A program made the position numbers and the translations under genes. This document shows positions 1-8,544 of a DNA stretch of 64,000 bases, in pieces. The first letter of the stretch is position 1; the number at the start of each line of letters is the position of its first letter. The notes beneath the pieces were generated by a model. That model had not been told where the DNA came from. It made no database searches and saw nothing but the letters and a program-made list of their open reading frames with translations. Source of the DNA: RFSX01 sp965248155 (GTDB taxonomy: Bacteria > Bacteroidota > Bacteroidia > Chitinophagales > Saprospiraceae); contig CBDFIO010000002.1 of the NCBI GenBank assembly GCA_965248155.1, forward strand, positions 1,178,001 through 1,242,000, in the 5' to 3' direction.

Positions 1-1198
1 GTACAAAATTCGCATTGTCTGAACCTGAACCATCTAATGCATGCGCTACAACGTAATCACCATCAAGACCTCCTTTGCCATAGTTGTTGGTTTGATAATT
101 CCCAGATACTTCATCAAATCCGGCCAGATAAGTAACATCATGGATAATGTTGTTTGAATAAAATAAATTGACAACATCAGCTTCTATACTTGAATCAGGT
201 TCTTCGTTTATGGCGTGCGGAAAATTAAATATTAAATCCATACCGCCATCCGGTTCATTGTTCGAACTAACAAAGTCATCATCTTGATCTTCGTAAGCAT
301 GAACATTATTTCCTCTTGTTATTGTAAATTCTGGGCCTTCTACACCGTCAATATCATGCCATCCAAAAGGAGAAGCCCCTGGATAATGTGGATCGGTTAA
401 AAGTTCTTGTGGTCCATTTAATGGACTTTCATAAGGAACTGGATATACCAGATATTGAGCACCTTCGACAGGTGTGGTAGGAAATGGTGCGATTACCGAA
501 TAATTATCTTCTTTTTGAGATGTGCGACATTCTGCATTATGATTATGATACTTATTTGGAGCATGATTGCAATAGATTGTTATGCTCTCATGATCTACTA
601 TTTCTCCTGTTACTGCATCAATTCGTGAACTCCAACTATCAGAAGATGCTTTTTGATTTAAAGAGACATCCCATACTAAACGTACTTCTTTATCATTCAA
701 TGGGAAATACATTTTTTGTACTATAATATTGCCCTCAGAATAGCTTGTAGAATTAAATATGTGCTGCCCATTATTTTCTCTTTTGAGAAGAGATGCATTT
801 TCCGGATTTTTTATTCCAAGTTCGTGAGCTACATTGAGAATTGCATCTTGTGGATCAATTTTCGCTTCACTTGAATTGATCTTTTGGGACAAGGCATTAA
901 TAAATGTATTTCCATAATGCAATATTTCGTTCTCCTTAGAAATATTTAGGTTGATAAAGGCATTATATACAGGAATGTCCTTAAATGCCTGATTGTAATA
1001 TATATGCGTGACACCATTATGCTTAGTCTGGTAAAAATCGGATATAAGCATATTAGATACATCGTCTTGATATAATTCTAGCGCTTCAAAACTGTTTTTT
1101 ATAAACGTTATGCCTATTTCATCTTTGGAAATATTCTGACTTGAAGCAAATAATGGAATCAATAAAAATGTGAGAAAGAGATATTCTATTTTTTTCAT
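1..1198 (-). CDS. Fungalysin-type (M36) metallopeptidase, N-terminal part, cut by window edge
   Basis: About 399 residues are visible and the gene runs off the left edge before the zinc motif. I translated the minus strand directly. It begins with a signal peptide (MKKIEYLFLTFLLIPLFASS) and continues with a propeptide of the FTP type. The last visible part reads NLFYSNNIIHDVTYLAGFDE, then a G-N-Y-Q-T-N-N-Y-G-K-G-G stretch and a NANF segment. These are hallmarks of the M36 fungalysin family just upstream of HExxH. Members are secreted zinc endopeptidases; in Bacteroidota they usually carry a T9SS sorting domain, which would lie outside the window. The start at the ATG at 1198 fits the signal peptide and the promoter-like element at 1225-1232. 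The family call is firm, but activity cannot be judged because the catalytic residues are not visible. Confidence 0.85.
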   Translation of the reverse strand, partial: MKKIEYLFLTFLLIPLFASSQNISKDEIGITFIKNSFEALELYQDDVSNMLISDFYQTKHNGVTHIYYNQAFKDIPVYNAFINLNISKENEILHYGNTFINALSQKINSSEAKIDPQDAILNVAHELGIKNPENASLLKRENNGQHIFNSTSYSEGNIIVQKMYFPLNDKEVRLVWDVSLNQKASSDSWSSRIDAVTGEIVDHESITIYCNHAPNKYHNHNAECRTSQKEDNYSVIAPFPTTPVEGAQYLVYPVPYESPLNGPQELLTDPHYPGASPFGWHDIDGVEGPEFTITRGNNVHAYEDQDDDFVSSNNEPDGGMDLIFNFPHAINEEPDSSIEADVVNLFYSNNIIHDVTYLAGFDEVSGNYQTNNYGKGGLDGDYVVAHALDGSGSDNANFV

Positions 1199-1224
1199 TT
1201 TATTTAGTTGAGTGGTTGATCGGC

Positions 1225-1232
1225 CAAATATA
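1225..1232 (-). promoter_or_regulatory. Bacteroidota -7 promoter element (TATATTTG)
   Basis: On the minus strand this octamer is an exact match to the Bacteroidota -7 consensus TAnnTTTG. It lies about 27 nt upstream of the peptidase ATG at 1198. I see no clear -33 TTG at the expected distance, so this is a plausible but half-supported promoter. Confidence 0.4.
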
Positions 1233-1306
1233 GAAATTATAATAAGCTTTAATTAATTTGAAATTTGTATCTATAAGACATTTAGAACTATTTTTAAGCC
1301 TTGAAT

Positions 1307-2056
1307 ATGGAGAAGGATAAATTTTTAATTGGTAGAAAACCGGTATTGGATGCATTGGAGGATAATACTTCTCTTGAAAAGATATGGGTAGACAATACAT
1401 TGAAAGGAGATATTGAATCTGAACTGAGATCTAAATCCAGAAAAAGTAATATTCCACTCCAATATGTTCCTAAGGCAAAATTAAATGCATTAATTAAGAA
1501 CGCGAATCACCAAGGTGTTATAGCCCAGATGGCTCATGTAGACTACTTATCTATTGAAGATGTCTTGCCTCATATATTTGAGTCTGGAAGAACACCATTT
1601 ATTCTTGTTTTGGATGGCGTTGAAGATGTGAGGAATATCGGTGCTTTAGCGAGATCAGCTGTTTGGTTTGACATTGATGCGATTGTGGTTTCAATAAAGA
1701 GATCTGCAAGGATCAATAGTTTCGCCTACAAATCATCTGCCGGAGCAATAAAAGACATAAATATTTGTAGAGAGAATAGTTTAATTAAAGCCATTCAATA
1801 TTTGAAAGATTCGGGCTTAAAAATCGTTGTTGCAGATGGGAATAAGCCGAATTCGAAGAATGAGAACATATTTCAAGAACCAATGGCATTGGTTTTGGGT
1901 TCAGAAGAAAAAGGAGTGGTAAGGGAAGTCGTTGAACTTGCTGATCACTTTATAAGTATATCTGGAACAAGAAGAGTTGAATCTCTTAATGTTTCAGTTG
2001 CAGGTGCTATATTAATGCATGAAATTTATAAATCTAGACAAAAAGAAAGTAAATGA
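1307..2056 (+). CDS. rlmB: TrmH/RlmB-type 23S rRNA 2'-O-methyltransferase
   Basis: SpoU/TrmH-family methyltransferase of about 249 aa. An N-terminal L30e-like substrate-binding domain (IGRKPVLDALE, then GVIAQMA) is followed by the knotted SPOUT domain with its three motifs: DGVEDVRNIGALARSA (motif 1), LVLGSEEKGV (motif 2) and SLNVSVAGAILMHE (motif 3). RlmB methylates G2251 in the peptidyl-transferase region; whether this copy does so is inferred from family similarity. ATG 1307 is preferred over an in-frame TTG at 1301. The stop overlaps the next start (ATGA at 2053-2056), so it is translationally coupled to the TraB-like gene. Confidence 0.85.
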   Translation: MEKDKFLIGRKPVLDALEDNTSLEKIWVDNTLKGDIESELRSKSRKSNIPLQYVPKAKLNALIKNANHQGVIAQMAHVDYLSIEDVLPHIFESGRTPFILVLDGVEDVRNIGALARSAVWFDIDAIVVSIKRSARINSFAYKSSAGAIKDINICRENSLIKAIQYLKDSGLKIVVADGNKPNSKNENIFQEPMALVLGSEEKGVVREVVELADHFISISGTRRVESLNVSVAGAILMHEIYKSRQKESK

Positions 2057-3006
2057 TTAAATGGATAAGAAATCCAAAATGGAGGATGATTCTCCTGGTG
2101 TTTGGAGTACTCATATTTGGCTCGTGTAAAACAACAAAAGAAATAAAAAATGTTGAAGCTGAATCCTTTGAGTTGGAGGATGCTCTTTTATGGCAGATTG
2201 ATAGCCGGGAATTAGAGGAGCCGTCGTATCTCTTTGGCACTATTCATATGATTGAATCGGAGCATTTTTTCTGGCCTTCAGGAACTCTAACGGCACTTGA
2301 TGATGCAGAACAAATTGCTTTTGAAGTTGACCTTGACGATATGTTTGACCTTTCTTCGCAAATGGGCTTACTAACAAAAGCATTTATGGGAGATGGAAAA
2401 AAACTTTCTGATTTTTATTCTGAAGCAGATTATAAATTAATACGTTCCCATTTTGAAGATATAGGTCTACCCATGTTTTTTCTGGAGAGAATTAAACCTA
2501 TGTTTCTTACTGTGTTTGCAAGTGGAGATATTGACCTCGGAGTTGAACTAAGTGACCAATCTTCTATTAAATCTTATGAAATGGAACTGTATCAGATTTC
2601 TCAGGATTCAGATATGGAAGTTGAAGGGTTAGAAACTATGGAATTTCAGATGAGTGTTTTTGATTCGATCCCTTATCAGGCACAGGCGGACATGTTATTG
2701 GAAACAATTCTCAGCAGCGATACAGAAAATGATGCATTCCAGGAAATGATTCAAATGTATAAAGACCAGGATATTAACAAGATGGTTAGTTCTATGAGTG
2801 AAGAAGGTGGAATAGAAGGATATGAAGATTTACTTTTATATCAAAGAAATAAAAACTGGATTCCGATTATGAGTGAGAAAATGAAATTGAATCAGATGTT
2901 TTTTGCAGTAGGAGCAGGGCATCTAGGAGGTGAAAATGGAGTGATCGATTTATTGCGAAAAGCAGGCTATAAACTCACTCCTCTCAGCCAGAACAATTCC
3001 ATATAA
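2053..3006 (+). CDS. TraB/GumN family lipoprotein
   Basis: Protein of 317 aa with a short N-terminal membrane segment ending in a lipobox (IFGSC at about residues 21-25), so probably a membrane-anchored lipoprotein. The mature part starts with the TraB/GumN signature SYLFGTIHM and has the second conserved block near the C terminus (FFAVGAGHLGGENGV). TraB/GumN proteins resemble Tiki-type metallopeptidases, with the two GxxH blocks as likely metal-binding histidines; no bacterial substrate is established that I can name. The gene overlaps rlmB by 4 nt and the carbonic-anhydrase-like gene by 1 nt (TAATG), so the three genes form one operon. Confidence 0.8.
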   Translation: MIKWIRNPKWRMILLVFGVLIFGSCKTTKEIKNVEAESFELEDALLWQIDSRELEEPSYLFGTIHMIESEHFFWPSGTLTALDDAEQIAFEVDLDDMFDLSSQMGLLTKAFMGDGKKLSDFYSEADYKLIRSHFEDIGLPMFFLERIKPMFLTVFASGDIDLGVELSDQSSIKSYEMELYQISQDSDMEVEGLETMEFQMSVFDSIPYQAQADMLLETILSSDTENDAFQEMIQMYKDQDINKMVSSMSEEGGIEGYEDLLLYQRNKNWIPIMSEKMKLNQMFFAVGAGHLGGENGVIDLLRKAGYKLTPLSQNNSI

Positions 3007-3527
3007 TGGCATTAATTCTTGAAGTCAATGGTATAAGGCCAGAGATTCATCCAGATGTTTGGCTGGCAGAAAATGCTACAATTACAGGTGATGTTAGAAT
3101 TGGTATAGGATCAAGTGTTTGGTTTCAAGTGGTTATAAGAGGTGATGTCAATAAAATAAGGATTGGAGAGAATGTAAACATCCAGGACTTAACGATGGTT
3201 CATGGTTCTAAAGGTCGAAGTGATACGATAATCGGCAATAATGTCAGCATTGGACATAAAGCTATAATTCATGGCTGTCAGATAAAAGACAATGTTCTGG
3301 TCGGCATGGGGGCAACTATTCTTGATGATGTTATTGTTCCTTCTAATTGTATAATAGCAGCGGGATCTGTTGTTCTTACAGGTACAAAATTGGAAAGCGG
3401 GTACATATATGCTGGCATTCCAGCTAAAAAATTGAAGCCTTTAGATGCTGCGAAAGCCGCCCATTATATTGAAGGCACTTTAAATTCATATGCTGAATAT
3501 AGAGAGTGGTATAGAGGAGGGAATTGA
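3006..3527 (+). CDS. Gamma-carbonic anhydrase-like left-handed beta-helix protein (YrdA/PaaY type)
   Basis: Protein of 173 aa made almost entirely of hexapeptide repeats ([LIV]-G-x4) forming a left-handed beta-helix. The gamma-CA metal-site pattern is present: one His in TMVHGSKGR and two in GHKAIIHGC, which coordinate metal at the trimer interface in this family. Members bind zinc or iron and may hydrate CO2 or act on acyl-CoA thioesters; which one applies cannot be told from sequence. It is the third gene of the rlmB operon. It ends 30 nt before the convergent membrane-protein gene with no obvious terminator between them. Confidence 0.85.
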   Translation: MALILEVNGIRPEIHPDVWLAENATITGDVRIGIGSSVWFQVVIRGDVNKIRIGENVNIQDLTMVHGSKGRSDTIIGNNVSIGHKAIIHGCQIKDNVLVGMGATILDDVIVPSNCIIAAGSVVLTGTKLESGYIYAGIPAKKLKPLDAAKAAHYIEGTLNSYAEYREWYRGGN

Positions 3528-3556
3528 TTGAGTTTTGTCTACTATGAATAACTCAA

Positions 3557-4249
3557 CTAAGCGATTCCCAAATGGTGATATTTTTGTTTGATATCGGATT
3601 CGAGCATTTTGGGAAATATATTGACGTAAGCATATGCTGTAATTAAGCCTAAGCCAAAAAATACTGCGAAGAGAAAATTGCTTGTAGAGGAAAAAGTTAA
3701 ATCCGGATAAGCAAAATATACGAAGTAAGATCCCCACCCTAAGAATTCAGTAAATGAGCGCATCCAATACATGAATGATTCTATAACGAGATAGTTGTTT
3801 TGAATTTCTTCCAATCTTTTCATTCTATATCGATTGTAAAAAACAACATATAAGAAAAAGATGGTACTGAAACCGAGAACTAGATAATACGACTGAAAGT
3901 ATTGGAATATATTGTAAAACGATGCAATCAATAAAATAGTAAACACGATTCTTGGAATACGGAAGTATCTTCTTAAATAAGCCCAGAAGCTTCTTTTCCA
4001 ATATTGACGCATAGAGCTCTGTTTTTCAAGCTGAAAAACAGCAAATCCTGTAATTGGAAATTGTGAATATATATCGTTCAAAGCATTTTCAAAAGATAAG
4101 CTTCGATCGGCGAGTTGAAACTCTTCAATTTCACTTGCCAAATGATCCACAATTTCATATTGAACATCCAAATACGGGACATTCTTTTGTTGAACAAATT
4201 CAAATAATTTCCTGATTTCAGGTTGAGATAATTGTGTTTTATTGTTCAT
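3557..4249 (-). CDS. PadR-linked membrane protein, function unknown
   Basis: Protein of 230 aa. The first ~95 residues are soluble (QPEIRKLFEFVQQKNVPYLDVQYEIVDHLASEIEE), resembling the short helical prefix often found on proteins encoded next to PadR regulators. Four hydrophobic segments follow at roughly residues 100-120, 122-142, 175-193 and 198-218. The start codon overlaps the stop of the upstream PadR gene (ATGA), so the two are co-translated. Such pairs often control membrane or envelope functions, but I do not recognise a specific family. Confidence 0.6.
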   Translation of the reverse strand: MNNKTQLSQPEIRKLFEFVQQKNVPYLDVQYEIVDHLASEIEEFQLADRSLSFENALNDIYSQFPITGFAVFQLEKQSSMRQYWKRSFWAYLRRYFRIPRIVFTILLIASFYNIFQYFQSYYLVLGFSTIFFLYVVFYNRYRMKRLEEIQNNYLVIESFMYWMRSFTEFLGWGSYFVYFAYPDLTFSSTSNFLFAVFFGLGLITAYAYVNIFPKMLESDIKQKYHHLGIA

Positions 4250-4584
4250 TGTGTTTTAAGAATAGAAGGATTAAGAATGACTTGCATATTTTGAATAAAA
4301 GCTTCCATATCCTTCAAAATACCATTAACTTCAGAACATCCTTTTTCTGTCAGGCTATAGTACTTTCTAAAGCGATTTCCGATATTTTTCGTTTTTGTAT
4401 CCAATAATCCTTGAGCTTCAAGTCGGTGGAGAGCTGGATATAAAGCCCCTTCGGTTATTGAAAATTCGCCTTCTGTTAATTCCTTTACATGTTGTGTGAT
4501 TTCATAGCCATACATGGCTCCATTGTCGGAGAGCAATTTTATAATAATTGTATCAAGGCTCCCTCTGAATAATTTAGAATTCAT
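4246..4584 (-). CDS. PadR family transcriptional regulator
   Basis: Protein of 112 aa with the PadR winged-helix signature: LDTIIIKLLSDNGAMYGYEI at the N terminus, then EFSITEGALYPALHRLEAQGLL in the recognition helix and wing, and KYYSLTEKG before a short C-terminal helix. This is the small PadR-s2 type that dimerises through its last helix. It is the first gene of a two-gene operon with a membrane protein and probably autoregulates; ATACAT/ATGTAT half-sites lie just upstream at 4594-4633. The ligand is unknown. Confidence 0.85.
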   Translation of the reverse strand: MNSKLFRGSLDTIIIKLLSDNGAMYGYEITQHVKELTEGEFSITEGALYPALHRLEAQGLLDTKTKNIGNRFRKYYSLTEKGCSEVNGILKDMEAFIQNMQVILNPSILKTQ

Positions 4585-4608
4585 ATTCTAAAGATACATA
4601 AATATCTT

Positions 4609-4633
4609 ATACATAAGAACATTAGGTATGTAT
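4609..4633. promoter_or_regulatory. Possible PadR operator (ATACAT ... ATGTAT inverted repeat)
   Basis: ATACAT at 4609-4614 and ATGTAT at 4628-4633 form an inverted repeat 25 nt upstream of the padR ATG. A further ATACAT sits at 4594-4599. PadR proteins bind ATAC/ATGT-type palindromes in several bacteria, so this is a candidate autoregulatory site. The region is AT-rich, so chance is not excluded. Confidence 0.35.
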
Positions 4634-4663
4634 TACTTTCTATATCAGCTAATTTTTAACTGT

Positions 4664-5563
4664 CTAAGTTTTCTTTTTTATAAGATATAAACCACTCAGG
4701 ATAAGCAGTAAAGCAATAATATGAAGCAAGTGAAGCTCCTCACCATCCAAGAATCCCCAAAACAATGCAACAAACGGAATTAGGAAGCTTACGGTTGTTG
4801 AAAAAACAGCATCTGTAATTTGTACAAGTATAAAGAATAATATATTCGCTCCAAAAGTTCCTACAATTGAAAGAATCATTAGGGCTCCTAAGGACCTGTA
4901 CCCATATTCATGAGTTGAAATTTGATATAGAAAATCTGTGTTGAGCAAATAAACCAATACAAATGGTCCAATAAGAATAAAGGAGATGGTACTAATGATT
5001 ATCGGATCTGTTTCTTTCAGGAAATGGCCAACAGTATTCGCACTTATACCATATAGGAGAGTAGCAAGGATTATTAAGCTTCCGTAAAACAATGGAACAT
5101 TATTTTCAGTCCCGCTGTTCGTTAAAAAAATACAAATCACACCTGCAAACCCGGCTATAATACCTAGTAATTGTACAATTGAGAATTTATGCCGGAATAT
5201 CAGAATTGCAAGAATAAAAGTAAAAATAGGAGTCAGACTGTTCATAACACCAGCAATAGCACTGCTGATATGCAGTTGTGCAATGGCAAATAAAAATGAA
5301 GGTAATCCACTACCGCACAGCCCAACGATAAGAAACCATTTAAACTTAGACCAATCAATATCTTTGAAACGATAGGTAAATATGGGTGTAAATGCTAAGA
5401 AGGCTATGACAATTCTTCCTGCACCAACTTGCATACCATCAAAACTGACCAAAGCTTTTTTAATAAGAATAAAAGAACTCCCCCAAACGAGACTCAGCAA
5501 GATCAAAAGGAACCAAGCTAAACTTGATTTATGCCATTTAATTCTATTAGTTCCTGAGTTCAC
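4664..5563 (-). CDS. EamA/DMT superfamily transporter
   Basis: Protein of 299 aa with about ten hydrophobic segments arranged as two EamA repeats. The first repeat starts LLILLSLVWGSSFILIKKAL, a typical EamA opening, and the second starts near FYGSLIILATLLYGISANTV. It is an inner-membrane drug/metabolite transporter family member; substrates in this family are varied and cannot be assigned. The start is GTG at 5563, as no ATG lies near the first helix. It is divergent from prs with only 73 nt between the two starts. The C terminus is lysine-rich (LIKKKT), as expected for a cytoplasmic tail. Confidence 0.8.
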   Translation of the reverse strand: MNSGTNRIKWHKSSLAWFLLILLSLVWGSSFILIKKALVSFDGMQVGAGRIVIAFLAFTPIFTYRFKDIDWSKFKWFLIVGLCGSGLPSFLFAIAQLHISSAIAGVMNSLTPIFTFILAILIFRHKFSIVQLLGIIAGFAGVICIFLTNSGTENNVPLFYGSLIILATLLYGISANTVGHFLKETDPIIISTISFILIGPFVLVYLLNTDFLYQISTHEYGYRSLGALMILSIVGTFGANILFFILVQITDAVFSTTVSFLIPFVALFWGFLDGEELHLLHIIALLLILSGLYLIKKKT

Positions 5564-5636
5564 TGGAAATTTTTAGGCATTAGGAAAGTGATTAATGTAT
5601 TAAATATTATTTTCGCCAAAGAATTATACCTCTAGA

Positions 5637-6569
5637 ATGATTGATGTAAAACTTTTTTCCGGCACCGAATCTACATATTTGGCTGATAAAATTTCAGACT
5701 ATTATGGATATCCCCTTGGTAATTTAGAATTGAAAAAATTTAGTGATGGAGAAATGCAACCCATCATCACTGAATCGGTCAGAGGATCTTATGTCTTTTT
5801 TATTCAATCCACAAAACCGCCGGCCGATAATCTGTTTGAATTGTTATTGATGATCGATTCCGCAAAAAGAGCTTCAGCGGGATATATTACTGCCGTCATG
5901 CCATATTTTGGTTATGCTAGACAAGATAGAAAAGACAAACCCAGGGTTCCTATTTCAGCCAAACTTGTGGCTAATTTGATTCAGGCAGCTGGTGCAGATA
6001 GAGTTGTTACAATGGACTTTCATGCAGACCAGATTCAAGGGTTCTTTGATATTCCGGTGGATCATTTGAAAGGAGAGGCGATTTTTATGCCTTTTCTGGC
6101 AGAAAAAGATCTTTCAAACGTCATTTTTGCTTCTCCGGATGTGGGAGGTGTAAAAAGAGCAAGGTCTTATGCCAAATACTTTGAAAGAGATTTAGTGATT
6201 TGTGATAAAGTTCGAAAAGTAGCGAACAGAGTAGAGAGTATAACTGTAATTGGAGATGTTGATGGAGCAGATGTTATCCTTGTAGATGATCTTGCGGATA
6301 CAGCCGGGACATTATGCAAAGCGGCAAAAGCGATCCTTGATCAGGGTGCAAAATCGGTCAGAGCACTGGCTACACATCCTGTATTATCTGGAAATGCCTA
6401 TGATAATATCGATAATTCTGTGCTAAAAGAAGTCTATGTAACAGATACAATTCCATTGAAAAGGCAGTCTGAAAAGATCAAAGTATTGTCCTGCGCCAAA
6501 TTATTTGCCAGAGCAATCAGAAATACACATGAATTCAAATCAATTGCTGCATTATTCGTTGAGAAATAA
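5637..6569 (+). CDS. prs: Ribose-phosphate pyrophosphokinase (PRPP synthetase)
   Basis: Protein of 310 aa, the normal length of class I PRPP synthetase. It makes PRPP from ribose-5-phosphate and ATP for nucleotide, His and Trp synthesis. Visible motifs are YFGYARQDRKDKPR (ATP-binding flexible region), DFHADQIQGFFDIPVDHL (regulatory/oligomer region), and the PRPP-binding loop VILVDDLADTAGTLCKAA. The usual loop has DDMIDTAGT; here it reads DDLADTAGT, a mild variant. The gene lies 64 nt upstream of rplY, a neighbour order common in Bacteroidota, but rplY has its own promoter-like sequence in between. Confidence 0.95.
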   Translation: MIDVKLFSGTESTYLADKISDYYGYPLGNLELKKFSDGEMQPIITESVRGSYVFFIQSTKPPADNLFELLLMIDSAKRASAGYITAVMPYFGYARQDRKDKPRVPISAKLVANLIQAAGADRVVTMDFHADQIQGFFDIPVDHLKGEAIFMPFLAEKDLSNVIFASPDVGGVKRARSYAKYFERDLVICDKVRKVANRVESITVIGDVDGADVILVDDLADTAGTLCKAAKAILDQGAKSVRALATHPVLSGNAYDNIDNSVLKEVYVTDTIPLKRQSEKIKVLSCAKLFARAIRNTHEFKSIAALFVEK

Positions 6570-6571
6570 TC

Positions 6572-6603
6572 TTGCATCTCTTTGCAAATAATTTCTATCT
6601 TTG
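6572..6603 (+). promoter_or_regulatory. Promoter of rplY (TTG ... TATCTTTG)
   Basis: TATCTTTG at 6596-6603 is an exact Bacteroidota -7 box (TAnnTTTG), and a TTG at 6572-6574 lies 21 nt upstream, within the usual -33 spacing. The box sits 30 nt before the rplY ATG. It overlaps no gene, as prs ends at 6569. Confidence 0.65.
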
Positions 6604-6633
6604 CACTCCTTTTTAAAATAGAATAAAATAAAG

Positions 6634-7296
6634 ATGGAAACAGTATCTTTTGTTGGACAAAAAAGAGATTTAACTTCTAAAGCTGCTACCTTAAGAAAAA
6701 ATGGTAGAATTCCAGCTGTTGTTTATGGTGGAAAAACTTTAGAGCATTTTTCTGTTATCCTGAATGATATTAAGTCAATAGTTTATACACCAGACTTAAA
6801 ACTTGGAGAAGTTGATATAGATGGAACAAAGCATAAATGTATCGTTAAGAAAATTCAGTTTCATCCGATTAAGGATACAATTGAACATATGGACTTCATT
6901 GCGCTTGAAGAAGGAAGAAAAATAAAAGTGGACATTCCTATCAGATTCAAAGGTATTTCACCAGGTGTTAAAGGCGGAGGAACACTCATACAATCATTAC
7001 GTAGAGTAACTGTCAAAGTAGATCCTGCTCACTTGGTTGATGAACTTTTCATTGATATTTCAGAATTGGATTTAGGGACTGCTGTGAAAGTAAGTGATAT
7101 CGAGACTAATGATAACATTGAATTCATGGTTAAAACAAATATTCCAGTTGCTTCTGTTGAAGTTCCAAGAGCACTTAAAAGTGCTGAAGCTGCTGAAGAA
7201 GAAGCACTTCTTGCTGGTGAAGGTGGTGAAGGTGAAGAATCTTCAGATACGCCTCCTACAGATGGAGAATCCTCAGGAGAGGAAAAATCTAAATAA
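6634..7296 (+). CDS. rplY: 50S ribosomal protein L25/Ctc
   Basis: Protein of 220 aa of the long, two-domain Ctc type. The N-terminal L25 domain binds 5S rRNA (KAATLRKNGRIPAVVYGG; IKKIQFHPIKDTIEHMDFIAL). The C-terminal TL5-like beta domain (KVDIPIRFKGISPGVKGGGT) is followed by a low-complexity acidic tail rich in Glu, Gly and Ser (from about residue 186). The acidic tail is normal for Bacteroidota L25. The promoter at 6572-6603 and terminator at 7332-7357 suggest a single-gene transcript, possibly with read-through from prs. Confidence 0.93.
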   Translation: METVSFVGQKRDLTSKAATLRKNGRIPAVVYGGKTLEHFSVILNDIKSIVYTPDLKLGEVDIDGTKHKCIVKKIQFHPIKDTIEHMDFIALEEGRKIKVDIPIRFKGISPGVKGGGTLIQSLRRVTVKVDPAHLVDELFIDISELDLGTAVKVSDIETNDNIEFMVKTNIPVASVEVPRALKSAEAAEEEALLAGEGGEGEESSDTPPTDGESSGEEKSK

Positions 7297-7331
7297 GATA
7301 TTACTGAAATTTAATATCAGCTTAAAATAAA

Positions 7332-7357
7332 AGCCCGTCATGCTATGCATACGGGCT
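7332..7357 (+). terminator. Rho-independent terminator after rplY
   Basis: AGCCCGT (7332-7338) pairs with ACGGGCT (7351-7357) around a 12-nt loop and is followed by CTTTT. It lies 35 nt after the rplY stop. The NlpC/P60 gene starts 60 nt further on. Confidence 0.75.
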
Positions 7358-7416
7358 CTTTTCGAATGAATATTAACTAACCTAAAAATTCCGTTTAGAA
7401 CATAAACGCTTAGAAA

Positions 7417-7890
7417 ATGAAATTGCTGTTTGGTTTTGTAATATTATTTGGATTTATTTCTTGTGGCACTACTAAGATTGTTAGAGAAGACCGTGTAATC
7501 CATTCAGATGAACGTTCATTAATTATCGAAGCAGAACGATTGATTGGGAGTCCTTATAAGTATGCAGGTACTACTCCCAGAGGTTTTGATTGTTCAGGAT
7601 TTACTTCTTATGTGTTCGATAAAGCCATAAACAAGAAACTTCTGAGAACATCCAAGCTTCAGGCAACAATGGGAAGGAAAATCAACCTTAAACAGGTCAG
7701 GGCAGGAGATTTGATATTCTTTAAACTTAAGCCAGGATCAAAAATTAATCATGTTTCACTTGTTGTTGAGAACCAGAATGATAAAATTTTGGTTGTTCAT
7801 GCTACGAGTTCACGCGGGGTAATAAAAGAAGACATTAATAAATCCAGTTATTGGATACCCAAAATTGCCTTTGCCAGAAGAATTCTATAA
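7417..7890 (+). CDS. NlpC/P60 family cell-wall endopeptidase lipoprotein
   Basis: Protein of 157 aa. A signal peptide with lipobox (GFISC at about residues 12-16) anchors it to a membrane. The rest is a compact NlpC/P60 domain: catalytic Cys in PRGFDCSGFTSYVF, His in KINHVSLVV and the third polar residue in VVHATSSRG. These enzymes cleave D-gamma-glutamyl-diaminopimelate links in peptidoglycan peptides. No LysM or SH3 domain is present, so it is a minimal Spr-like enzyme. The adk gene follows immediately, so they may be co-transcribed. Confidence 0.85.
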   Translation: MKLLFGFVILFGFISCGTTKIVREDRVIHSDERSLIIEAERLIGSPYKYAGTTPRGFDCSGFTSYVFDKAINKKLLRTSKLQATMGRKINLKQVRAGDLIFFKLKPGSKINHVSLVVENQNDKILVVHATSSRGVIKEDINKSSYWIPKIAFARRIL

Positions 7891-7948
7891 AATGTTGAAC
7901 TCGATAATTAATTTCGTTCGCTCATTGTTTAAAAAGCAAAATAATTCT

Positions 7949-8515
7949 ATGATAAATCTTATTCTCTTTGGCCCTCCAGGGTCTGGTAAAGGCACGCAAG
8001 CTAAAATGTTAGTTGAAAAGTATGAACTAACGCATATTTCAACTGGAGATTTATTTAGATATGAAATTGGCAACAAGACCCCTCTTGGACTTAAAGCTCA
8101 GGAATACATGGATCAGGGATTCCTGGTACCGGATGAGATTACGATTGGAATGCTAGAGAATAAAGTAAACCAGACCCAAAATCCTAAAGGATATATTCTT
8201 GATGGCTTTCCAAGAACCATTGCACAGTCAGAATCATTGGATGTATTTTTTAATAAACACGATACTGCTGTATCCCATCTTATTGCTTTAGATGTGAATG
8301 ATGAAGAGATCGTAAAGCGCCTATTAGAAAGGGGTAAGTCCTCAGGTCGACCTGATGATGCCAATGAAGAAGTGATAAGAAAAAGAATTAAAGAATATAA
8401 TGCGAAAACCAGTCAGGTTTTTGATTACTACTCCAAACAAGGAAAATCACAATCCGTAAATGGTGTGGGAAGTCTTGATGAGATCTTTGTTAGACTTTGT
8501 GCGGCATTAAGTTAA
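7949..8515 (+). CDS. adk: Adenylate kinase
   Basis: Protein of 188 aa from ATG 7949, where the sequence MINLILFGPPGSGKGTQ begins as in other adenylate kinases. It interconverts ATP + AMP and 2 ADP. The P-loop GPPGSGKGTQ, the AMP site (STGDLFR), GYILDGFPRT and a short LID (RGKSSGRPDDANEE, no zinc Cys) are all visible, giving the short-LID class. An in-frame ATG at 7892, just after the NlpC stop, would add a 19-residue basic N terminus (MLNSIINFVRSLFKKQNNS) not usual in the family; I treat it as an alternative start. The gene ends convergent to icmF. Confidence 0.92.
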   Translation: MINLILFGPPGSGKGTQAKMLVEKYELTHISTGDLFRYEIGNKTPLGLKAQEYMDQGFLVPDEITIGMLENKVNQTQNPKGYILDGFPRTIAQSESLDVFFNKHDTAVSHLIALDVNDEEIVKRLLERGKSSGRPDDANEEVIRKRIKEYNAKTSQVFDYYSKQGKSQSVNGVGSLDEIFVRLCAALS

Positions 8516-8544
8516 ATCTGGTTGCAATCAATTCTAATCACAAC